Assembly: GCA_001051155.2 (NCBI GenBank)
Contig: JYIP02000006.1
Span: 1,426,001-1,490,000, forward strand
Length of the DNA: 64,000 nucleotides
Source of the DNA: Chrysoporthe austroafricana
Lineage: Eukaryota; Ascomycota; Sordariomycetes; Diaporthales; Cryphonectriaceae
Direction of reading: 5' to 3'
A program made the translations under genes and the position numbers. Position 1 is the stretch's first letter. Each line of letters opens with the position of its first letter. Of the stretch, positions 56,881 through 64,000 are shown one piece after another. The notes beneath the pieces were generated by a model. That model was not told where the DNA came from. It worked only from the letters and a program-made list of their open reading frames with translations, and searched no databases.

Positions 56881-59298
56881 CTAAGCCACGTTCTCGGCTG
56901 AAAAATCGACAACTCCATCGATGCACCATTGTTTCTCGCCAACCCGTTTCCCTATAACGGCACTGTTTTTCTGTTGCCGAAAATCCTGGATCCTTCCATT
57001 AATGATATCACGGTTCGTTTCCAGGCGAACCCATACCTGGCAGATACTGTCCACCCACTCGATCTGGCCATTGCTGAGAGTCCCTTTCTTTTTCACCAGT
57101 AGCGCCATTGTACCGGACTCGCGCGGGTTGCCGTCGGCCATGATGATGATGAGGTCGTCCCGGTAGGCACCGAAGTGCTCCCACCACCGTTCCTTGCTGC
57201 GAGGGGGTGGATAAATGTACACCTTGAACCACTTGTGCATGCTCTGACGAAACGTGACCCAGAACCTGTTGTCGGTAAAGGGAGTGGCTGGACAGACTAC
57301 CAAACCGTGATACTTCACCATCAGCCCAGTATTGAGTCGGAGTCCCATGGAATCCCGGAAGGGCTGGGTATGGGCCTGTCGGGTCAACCAGGTCCTGGGC
57401 GCCCATCCATATTGGGACGAGCCATCCCGGGTCTCGACTCTTAGTTTCGGAAATGGCATGAAGATGAGACCTGATGGCACTCCTAACCCTTCCGTCTGGT
57501 TCATCAGGTCCAGCAGATCGCTCATCCTGCTGGCAGCCGAAGCCTCCCTGTTCCCATCTATCCCGCTGGTCTTGAGTTTGGTCACGTCTATCCTTAGCAA
57601 TGCCGCTAGGATTGGTGCCTCGTTCTCCTTGATGGATAACTCCTGAAACTGCACGGCATCCCAAACTCGCTCTGGGCGCTTGCCCGCCGCAGGATTATTT
57701 TCAAAAATCCTCAGCCTATAGATGGCATGGCTGAAAGGATGTCCGGCTTGGTAGACGTGGTGATACTCGTGGAATAGATCCCTCTTCGCGGCTCTCTTGG
57801 CGTGCTCAAGGTCCTCAAAAGTCACGGTGCCGTCCTCAAAGGCAACGTGAAGGCGGCAATTTCCACCAGCAAGCACGGCTTCTAGCAGTGTCCATAGACT
57901 CTTGGTCCAATTACCGACGCGAATTCCGACGTTCATTTCGATCATCCTGGATTCCGAGAGCTTGCGTTGGCAGAGGAGCTCTCGGTCCCAAATGAGAACG
58001 GCCCTCGCCTGGCTGTAGATCTGCCGCATCTGGTTCAGGGCAATGGCTTGGGCAGCGAGCTGGCGTGGGTAGCACAGCACATCGACATAAAAGGGCACGT
58101 TCCCTCCTTTGAATGCACTGTTCCGGCCCTTGACAAGCTTGTTGAAGTCTCTTTGAATCTTTTGTAGTACGCATCGATGGATGCGCCGATCGTTTCTTCC
58201 ACGGGCATCGCTGCCAATGTCCAGAATAGCGTCCTCCCAAGTATGTGATAAGGCGCCAAAGTCTTCCACGGGCGATGCATTCAGATCTATCGAGCAAATT
58301 TTCACCTTCCCAGACTCATTATCGAACTTGACAAGCGGCGTCTTGCCAGACTTGAGCACGATGTCCTCGATTTCCCTCTCGTCCAGATATTCCTTGATAC
58401 AGCTCGTGCCGTCGCAATCACCAACATGCTGCCCCAGATTCGCTGGTGGTCTAGCGGAGCAGTGGTCAGAGTCACATTTCGAGTGGTCCCTGGTGTACTC
58501 CCGCTTGATGGCGCTTGCATAGTACACCTCACAGACGCCAGGCATGGTCGACTCAAGCCTCCAAATCGCGCTCGGGCACCAGCCCTTCATCCGCAGCTGG
58601 TCCTGGCACCACCTGCTGTAGCCCCATCTCTTCTCGCCAGAGTTATCCCAAGATCCACCCTCGTCTTCCCACGAGAAAACTGGCTGTATTCGTTCCCGCT
58701 GAAGAATCTCGCCGAGGACAGCAATAGACAGGGACAGCACAGGGTCGACGTCGAGTTGGGTGGTTAGGCCCAGACCAGGACTGGACACAGAGTTCAGCGG
58801 GCGGCCAGGACGCCCGTGGTCGGCCCCCTGGGCCGTGTCGGACAGATGCTTTGAGACGAAGCGACGAGCGATGGTAAAGGCGTCTGAGGCGTGAATAAAT
58901 CTGGCCTCCTCGGCCGAACAACACCCCTTGAGCTGAACGTTCCGACTGTGTTGCTGCCACTTATCTATCTTCTGCTCGAGGATATGGTCGATAGTTTGCA
59001 CACAATTTCGAGAGCTGTCGTAGAAATCTGCAGAGTTGATGGACTCTCCGAGGACACGGGCCAAGAAGCTGAAGTATAGCCACTCTTGCAAGAAGGTATT
59101 GGCAGTCTTCGTATCCGTGTCCCGCTTCAGACCGAACTCAGCGAGGTTATCCAGGTCATGGTAGCCCTCCTCGCTGGGCAGCTTGACAAAGTCCTCGGGC
59201 GTATAGACCCTTTTGCGAGCATAGAAAGGTACAGGAGGGCGTCGGCCGCCAATAGGGGCTGGAAGATGGTCCATGGTTCCAAAGCCGTTGGATCCCAA
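56881..59298 (-). CDS. HET-domain-like protein
   Basis: An intronless ORF of 805 aa. The N-terminal 300 residues are a fungal domain often seen before divergent HET domains (FYARKRVYTPEDFVKLPSEE, LGLKRDTDTK-like helix, WSWEDEGGSW-type text). The HET region is about 340-445: VEDFGALSHTWEDAI corresponds to the YxALSYxWG motif, and FYVDVLCYPRQ followed by LNQMRQIYSQARAVLIWDRE corresponds to the WIDxLCINQ and M..IY..A motifs. It is divergent: Tyr in ALSY is His, and the CINQ Asn-Gln is missing. HET proteins trigger cell death after non-self contact in filamentous ascomycetes. The C-terminus has LWTLLEAVLAGGNCRL, then a 350-residue part of unknown fold. An inner Met (MDHLPAP, 8 residues in) could be the real start. 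Confidence 0.75.
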   Translation of the reverse strand: MGSNGFGTMDHLPAPIGGRRPPVPFYARKRVYTPEDFVKLPSEEGYHDLDNLAEFGLKRDTDTKTANTFLQEWLYFSFLARVLGESINSADFYDSSRNCVQTIDHILEQKIDKWQQHSRNVQLKGCCSAEEARFIHASDAFTIARRFVSKHLSDTAQGADHGRPGRPLNSVSSPGLGLTTQLDVDPVLSLSIAVLGEILQRERIQPVFSWEDEGGSWDNSGEKRWGYSRWCQDQLRMKGWCPSAIWRLESTMPGVCEVYYASAIKREYTRDHSKCDSDHCSARPPANLGQHVGDCDGTSCIKEYLDEREIEDIVLKSGKTPLVKFDNESGKVKICSIDLNASPVEDFGALSHTWEDAILDIGSDARGRNDRRIHRCVLQKIQRDFNKLVKGRNSAFKGGNVPFYVDVLCYPRQLAAQAIALNQMRQIYSQARAVLIWDRELLCQRKLSESRMIEMNVGIRVGNWTKSLWTLLEAVLAGGNCRLHVAFEDGTVTFEDLEHAKRAAKRDLFHEYHHVYQAGHPFSHAIYRLRIFENNPAAGKRPERVWDAVQFQELSIKENEAPILAALLRIDVTKLKTSGIDGNREASAASRMSDLLDLMNQTEGLGVPSGLIFMPFPKLRVETRDGSSQYGWAPRTWLTRQAHTQPFRDSMGLRLNTGLMVKYHGLVVCPATPFTDNRFWVTFRQSMHKWFKVYIYPPPRSKERWWEHFGAYRDDLIIIMADGNPRESGTMALLVKKKGTLSNGQIEWVDSICQVWVRLETNRDIINGRIQDFRQQKNSAVIGKRVGEKQWCIDGVVDFSAENVA

Positions 59299-60063
59299 AA
59301 TCGTGTAGCTAGAGATTACGGAGGAGATAGCGATGATAGCTTTTTGTAGTCACTCGCCTGCTGGGAAATCGTAAGACTTTTCCACATGTATAGGTGGACA
59401 ATGTGCAGAAATCTGTTCGGTGCCAGCGTTCGCCCTCCACTTAGAAGCTGACACATCCAATCAAGCCTCTGAGAGCAGCTTTGAAATGTATTGGGTTGAA
59501 GTGAAATGCTATATGCGAATCATCCATAACGGGGCGAAACATGACGCATTTCGGAGTAGCTGAACGGTTGCAGCAGGATCGAGAAGCGAATTGACCTTGC
59601 ATTAAACCAAGGAAGGCGGCTTAAAAAGCATTTGTCAGGTTGCATTAAGGTTGCATTCAGATTGTATTTCTGTTCAAGTATTTGTGACAATTGACCTCAC
59701 TGATAACAGCAGGGGCAGGTTTTGGCGCACTGTATTTTATATCTACACTTTTGCCCATTTGCATACATTAGTGTTCTGCAGGGTAAATTCTGCTCATTCG
59801 GGCACATTTGTGCCGAACAACTAGCAGAAATTCATTTCGATAGCCTGGGGAACGGTGTGCCTGATGTGAATGATCGAGTTGGTAGTTGTGTTGAATCCTG
59901 CGCTGACTCTCTTATGGCTGGGACTGTTGATACCTTTTCTTCCTAAATCACCAGAGCCATAATTTCATTGTCAGAAACCCTGTTCTACATGATTCCGTGT
60001 GATGCTTGAGAAAAAAAAATGGAGTCTCGTGTGTCTCGTTCGGTATTGTCTGGTCCTCCGTAG
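59299..60063. other. Intergenic region, HET promoter, no gene seen
   Basis: About 0.77 kb between divergent genes. It should contain the HET promoter. The ORF at 59722-59946 has no recognisable content. Confidence 0.45.
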
Positions 60064-61396
60064 CATGAATGGGATCGAAATCGCAGCACTATCACCAGGC
60101 TGTACGCTAACAACCCTCTAACCCAAGTCCGCACGGAAATGGAATCTAGGGGCTTCAGTGCAAGGAAAGTAAGAATGTTCGCGTTCGACCCGAGTGCTTA
60201 GTTCTAACTTCTGGAGCAGTGAGAAGATGTACCGGGTTCGCCTCCGAAAATGGGGGTTGACCAAATACACCTCACGAGATGAGAAGAACCGGCTCGTCCA
60301 GGAGATGAGATACTCCAGTCAAAACTCTAGTGGCGAAACCGAATTTCTCTCCAATCTCGACGAGAATGCGCTTCGCAAACTGCATCGATACATCAAAACA
60401 GAGTTGTCGCAGAGATCGCGCCAATTTGCGCTCTCACAACCGGACTCCCTGATGCTAGCAGCTGCGCCTGGACAGCCGAATATGCGGACCCTGCTCCACG
60501 CCGTGCAGTCGTGCAGCCTGCGGTCATCATCAGAGCCCTATACCGTTCTTTCTGTGACGGCAGCGGCGACAGCGAGCGAGTTCTGGCGGAGTGCAGAGCA
60601 GGCTATCTATTTCTTCCGTATTGGCTGCACAGAGAAAGCCTGGCCCAATATTGACACCGCCTGCGACCTCGCTGTCAGTGCTTTGGCACAGTCGGATATC
60701 TGCTAATTTGCCATCGACGCTATCGCCACGTTCTCGCCCGTCAATATGAGATCGTGTCTTGGGGTCCGGTGCCAAGTCGTTACTTATCTGGCGCAAGTAT
60801 TCAAGACGATGCAAGGATCGCACCATCCCATAGCTGTCATTCTTGAGCAGTTGGTATTGGATGGATCCACGCGAGATGTGTCCGAGAGATGCCTCTCTTT
60901 AATAGCAGACGCCTTGAAGCCCTTACAAAGCCAATTCGCGCGGCATCGCGCCATCCAAGCGCACCTTTCCCTCGCCCGCCACCTGCGCAAGGACGGCGAG
61001 CACGAAGCCGCGCTGAAGATGACGCAGCGGACCTACGACATGGCTGTCGACGGCTTCGGGCCAGAGTCAATCCACACGTGTAAGGTGCTGAGGGAGCAGA
61101 TTCACATCCTCATCGACAACGGTAGTCACGAAGAGGCACTCAGTCTGTGCCCTTCCGTGACTTACTGGGATACGTCAGGCTGGTCGGAACCCGATAAGAG
61201 CGCATACAATGATTCCTGCATAGCAACCATGGAAGATATCGCCTACATCTTTGAGAAAATCGGCGACGAGCAGTCTCGGGCAGCATGGCTGCACCAGGCG
61301 GGCCAGGCAGCGCAGTTATACTGGGGTCCCTGCGATGCAACAAACTATATCCAAGACAAGATCAAGGGCTTGAAAATTAAGGGGATTTGTGCATAA
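60064..61396 (+). pseudogene. Clr5-domain protein gene, disrupted
   Basis: From 60064 the frame reads HEWDRNRSTITRLYANN, PLTQVRTEMESRGFSARK, an N-terminal Clr5 domain. A 51-bp intron (60169-60219, with a TTCTAAC branch) joins it to EKMYRVRLRKWGLTKY, the rest of the domain. The junction is off by one base: the exon end has AAA where AA would keep frame, so a single-A insertion is implied. No start codon precedes the domain (TAG at 60061-60063). The downstream frame runs to a TAA at 60704-60706 and then resumes in the same frame (FAIDAIATFSPVNMRSCLGV) for 229 more codons of helical, TPR-like sequence to 61396. Clr5-domain proteins are fungal and often linked to silencing or incompatibility loci. 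TAA from CAA would be a RIP-type change; the missing start and the homopolymer indel could also be annotation or sequencing issues. Confidence 0.65.
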
Positions 61397-61956
61397 GTTG
61401 CACGGCTATGAAGGGCCCGAGTTATCGATATGGAACTATACGAACTAGGTGGTATGGAGTCTGGCTTGTGCTTACTCAGGCTCGTGGCTTTCGATGGACA
61501 GAGCGGCGGATACACTGGAGGATGAATCTGTGTTTGTGGATGGCGAGGACGACGAAGATGAGGACGTGGAAGAGATAAGATTGCAGGACCTTCAGCTGTA
61601 CTTTCTGTGTCGTGGTTGATGACAATAACCTGGAGGTGGAGTGGTAGATTGAGGATGCTCACGACTTTGTCTTGTCGGGTGTCCTTTGCCTGCTCTTCGA
61701 ACATCCTTCAAGTGTCTTTCAAATGCATGTGCTTCAAGTTACACTGCAGACCTCCTACACTTCACTGCCATGCAATTTGTTCAAACTTCTTCAATCAACG
61801 CGCCTTTGAAATGCCCCTAGTCTTGGCTTTCTCAAAACTATCGAGCAAGTCTCAGTGCCAAGGGCTCGATCGAGCAATGTATCAAGAATAATAAGGTGGA
61901 ACCTGTTGGGTAGCGAGCGCCATGGGTGTCCATCCGACCCACATTAAAAAAAGAAA
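61397..61956. other. Intergenic region, no gene seen
   Basis: About 0.56 kb between the Clr5 pseudogene and the 5S gene. ORFs at 61387-61891 have no recognisable content. Confidence 0.5.
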
Positions 61957-62076
61957 AACATGCAACACCGGGTATTCGCCAATGGTCACCCACTTGACTA
62001 CTAATCCAGCCCTTAGCGGCTTATTGAGGGGAGAGCAGACGGGATCCCAAGTTTTCCGCTAGGTATAGTCGTATGT
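61957..62076 (-). rRNA. 5S ribosomal RNA gene (dispersed copy)
   Basis: The minus strand from 62076 reads ACATACGACTATACC, then GGGATCCCGTCTGCTC, GATTAGTAGTCAAGTGGG, TGACCATTGGCGAATACCC and ends GTTGCATGTT; 120 nt, the length of fungal 5S. These match conserved loops B, C and E and the internal promoter zone of Neurospora-type 5S. Helix I pairs except for one A-C mismatch (canonical ...GTATGT here ...GCATGT). A T-run follows directly (61954-61958, then 61945-61951), suitable as a Pol III terminator. A TATA box lies at -28. Lone, scattered 5S genes are the rule in Pezizomycotina. The mismatch leaves open a variant or a pseudogene. Confidence 0.85.
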
Positions 62077-62098
62077 GCTTGAATATTGCGTGGCTGTA

Positions 62099-62104
62099 AT
62101 TATA
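62099..62104 (-). promoter_or_regulatory. TATA box of the 5S rRNA gene
   Basis: TATAAT on the minus strand begins 28 nt before the first base of the 5S gene. Neurospora 5S genes require a TATA element at about -29, so the spacing supports a working gene. Confidence 0.65.
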
Positions 62105-62504
62105 ATGCAAGATGTGGGTGAATTAGTCTCGTCGTGTCGCTATAGGAGGTGCACAGCTAGGTAAGGCGGTCTCGAGTCTGTGAGCCTCGTCTGCCCAGAT
62201 ACAATAGAAGTGTCTATAGGGGCATGAAATCTAGCTGGAAGGGTTTAATCTAACATCTCTCCGTAAGGTGAAAGCGCGTTATCATGTCCGATTTCTCCTC
62301 CCAGCTGAAGGAGGACTCCCTGGCTAGGCCGATGGTTTTCTCCCTCTGCTCAACTCTATCTATTAAAATAACTGCTAGATGAGAGCGATCGCACCATACA
62401 GCCTGTACATAACACCACGCACCATAACAGCAGCAGACACCTTTTCTTTTTCTTCCTTTTCCCCCAATTTCGTAAAAAAAACAACAACAAGAGTCATCAC
62501 TGGT
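62105..62504. other. Intergenic region, no gene seen
   Basis: 0.4 kb upstream of the 5S gene and downstream of the PIR gene. It probably includes the PIR 3' UTR. Nothing else is seen. Confidence 0.5.
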
Positions 62505-63590
62505 TCAGGCGCCCCAGGCCCAGGCCGCGATGGCCACCACGGCGGCAAAGAAGGAGTGGCCGCTGTCCGGCCGCAGCACGAGGCTTCCCGCGGTGGCGAA
62601 CGTGTTGGTAGGGGACAAGGAGGACGCCGCGGTCGGCACGGACGAGGTCAGCGCGGTGGGCGCCTGAACTTGGCCGTCCGAGATCTGGGATACCACTGCC
62701 CCGGTGGGGGCTTGCACCTGACCGTCCGAGATCTGGGAGACGACGCCAGCGGATGGGGCTTGTACCTGACCGTCTGAGATCTGGGATACTGCTGCCCCGG
62801 TGGGGGCTTGCATCTGTCCATCAGAAATCTGCGAGACGGCTCCGGTGGGAGCCTGGACCTGTCCGTCGGAGATCTGCGAGACGACACCCGTCGGCGCCTG
62901 GACCTGACCGTCGGAGATCTGTGACACGACGCCCGTAGAGGCCTGGGACTGGCCGTCCGGGAGCTGCGAGACGGGCTGGACGCCCGCGCCCGCGCCCGCG
63001 GGCGCCGGGGTGGCCTCGGCGCACGGCGCGGCGGGCGCGGCGGTGGGGACGAGCACGGCGCCGGAGGCGGGGTCGACGGCCTCGAGGGCGACGGGGCCGC
63101 AGGCGCGCGGGTCGACGTCGGCGGCGTACAGGTTGTAGAACCCGCCGGCCAGGCACTGGTAGAAGACGGCGGAGCCAGCGAGGGCGAGCGAGCCGTTGGC
63201 GCACACGGAGAAGCCGGCGGCGGCGAGGGCGCCGGCCTGCGGCGGGGCGTCGAACTGCAGCTGGGCGTTGGCGGCGACGTAGCCCGTGCGGCCCTGCTGG
63301 TCCGTGAGGACGCCGTCGGTGAGGAGGACGGAGAAGGTGTCTGTCTGGCGCTGGACGTCCGCTCGTGTTAGCGATATATATGTGTATATATATTTGCGTA
63401 TGTGCGGGAGAGCCGCCGAGAGGCGTGGGTGAGCTTCTCAGCTTACCTTGGAGAGCGTGGGGCTGGATACATTGAGCACCGCGACGCCGAAACGACGAGA
63501 GTCGGACGCCACGCAACCGCAGGGGGCCTGCGCGGCGCCGGTCGCCGCCAGCGCGAGGAAGAGGACCTTAAGGACAGACGGGAACATCAT
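62505..63590 (-). CDS. PIR-repeat cell-wall protein with C-terminal hydrophobic tail
   Basis: Two exons on minus, 63590-63447 and 63350-62505, across a 97-bp intron in phase 0; 329 aa. Residues 1-22 form a signal peptide (MMFPSVLKVLFLALAATGAA, cleavage near AQA). The next 130 residues match the cysteine domain of PIR proteins: LTDQQGRTGYVAANAQLQFD, GFSVCANGSLALAGSAVFY, QCLAGGFYNLYAADVDPRAC. A Pro/Ala linker and seven repeats of the type VSQISDGQVQAPTG follow. The Gln in the DGQ context is the residue by which PIR proteins are ester-linked to beta-1,3-glucan in yeast. The last 18 residues are hydrophobic (FFAAVVAIAAWAWGA), compatible with a GPI signal. The order (cysteine domain before repeats) is the reverse of yeast PIR proteins. 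Confidence 0.88.
62655..62972 (-). repeat. In-frame tandem repeat of the PIR gene, seven units
   Basis: Seven head-to-tail units of about 42-48 bp encode VSQ-x-x-DGQ-x-QA. The first (VSQLPDGQSQ) is degenerate and the other six are nearly identical. The unit number is likely to vary between strains. Confidence 0.9.
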
Positions 63591-64000
63591 GGTGGCAGTA
63601 CACAGGTACAGCCCGGTTCAGCCCCGCGGGAAGAATAAGCTAGAGCCTGCTGGAAAGCGACCGTGGTCGAGGACTGAGGGATACCAAGGGGCGAGAGGAA
63701 GACGGACAGAATAAGGGAGCAAGGAGAACGAGGGACTTAGCAACATCTTAGTATCATCACTGCGGAGATGCTCATACATATAGAGGGCTCCCAGCGCCGG
63801 GCCCGGCGCCTCAAGCTCCCAACAGTTCAGCATCGCCTGTGAGGACGTGGTGAGGCTGAAAGAGGGATAGCTGGCCCTCCGCGGTCCGGGCGGCGCCAGG
63901 ACAGGTTGGCGACGGCGTGGTGGACGAGGCCGATTGCTGCCTAGGCACGAGGAGCAGACCGCCCGGGAGCCTGTGGTAGCGGCATCGATTGCAAGTCGAC
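63591..64000 (-). promoter_or_regulatory. Promoter/leader region of the PIR gene
   Basis: 0.4 kb to the window edge. It includes a perfect 16-bp palindrome GCGCCGGGCCCGGCGC at 63794-63809, about 200 bp upstream of the start codon. No other feature is supported. Confidence 0.4.

Noticed and set aside
63794..63809. 16-bp perfect GC palindrome as a regulator site
   Set aside because: GC-only palindromes arise easily in this GC-rich DNA and there is no second copy nearby; kept only as a note in the PIR promoter entry.

Overview
This is nuclear DNA of a filamentous ascomycete, most likely a Sordariomycete. The genes carry short introns (about 50-165 bp) with GT-AG ends and CTRAY-like branch points. 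The window also holds a lone 5S rRNA gene with an upstream TATA, and families that are largely fungal (SamB/Mub1, FunK1, HET, Goodbye-NACHT NLR, Clr5, PIR, DUF3435). The species cannot be named from the sequence alone.

Layout. (1) 0-13.8 kb is a compact housekeeping stretch: the tail of a DRG2/Rbg2 GTPase, a Spo12-like protein, an ACAD10/11-type acyl-CoA dehydrogenase ending in a peroxisomal AKL signal, TAF5 (with an oversized first intron), the retromer nexin VPS5, mitoribosomal bL31m, and a flavin-reductase-like protein with a spliced mitochondrial presequence. (2) 13.8-18.5 kb has no recognisable gene and ends in a pyrimidine-rich leader before samB. (3) 18.5-23.0 kb holds samB/MUB1 and the ribosome-biogenesis factor EBP2, convergent. 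(4) 23.0-36 kb is an accessory block. It contains a broken DUF3435 tyrosine recombinase (the Starship captain superfamily) whose reading frame also carries a C2H2 finger and a C-terminal chromodomain, then AT-rich DNA with a 40-nt poly(A), an intact FunK1 kinase, a broken SNF2-helicase fragment, orphan ORFs, and a small MYND-finger gene. (5) 36.8-45.8 kb returns to conserved genes: MOD5 (two in-frame starts), SEC61-alpha, a UBE2J1-type ER ubiquitin-conjugating enzyme, and a C2H2 protein with a GC-AG intron. (6) 46.2-61.4 kb is rich in self/non-self type genes: a 1574-aa Goodbye-NACHT-TPR-ZZ NLR, a HET-like protein and a broken Clr5-domain gene, with the palmitoyltransferase PFA3 between the first two. 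(7) 61.9-63.6 kb holds the 5S rRNA gene and a PIR-repeat cell-wall protein with a domain order opposite to that of yeast.

How they fit together. The housekeeping genes do not form a single pathway, although TAF5, EBP2, MOD5, 5S and bL31m all serve gene expression, and SEC61, the UBE2J1-type E2, PFA3 and VPS5 serve the endomembrane system. Two regions are of most interest: the recombinase-chromodomain relic with its cargo-like neighbours, and the NLR/HET/Clr5 neighbourhood, which looks like an allorecognition or innate-immunity region. Several disruptions in the accessory genes (TGG to TAG twice, CAA to TAA once) are of the CpA-to-TpA type expected from RIP. All exon joins were made by reading splice signals and checking phase; none is confirmed by transcript data.
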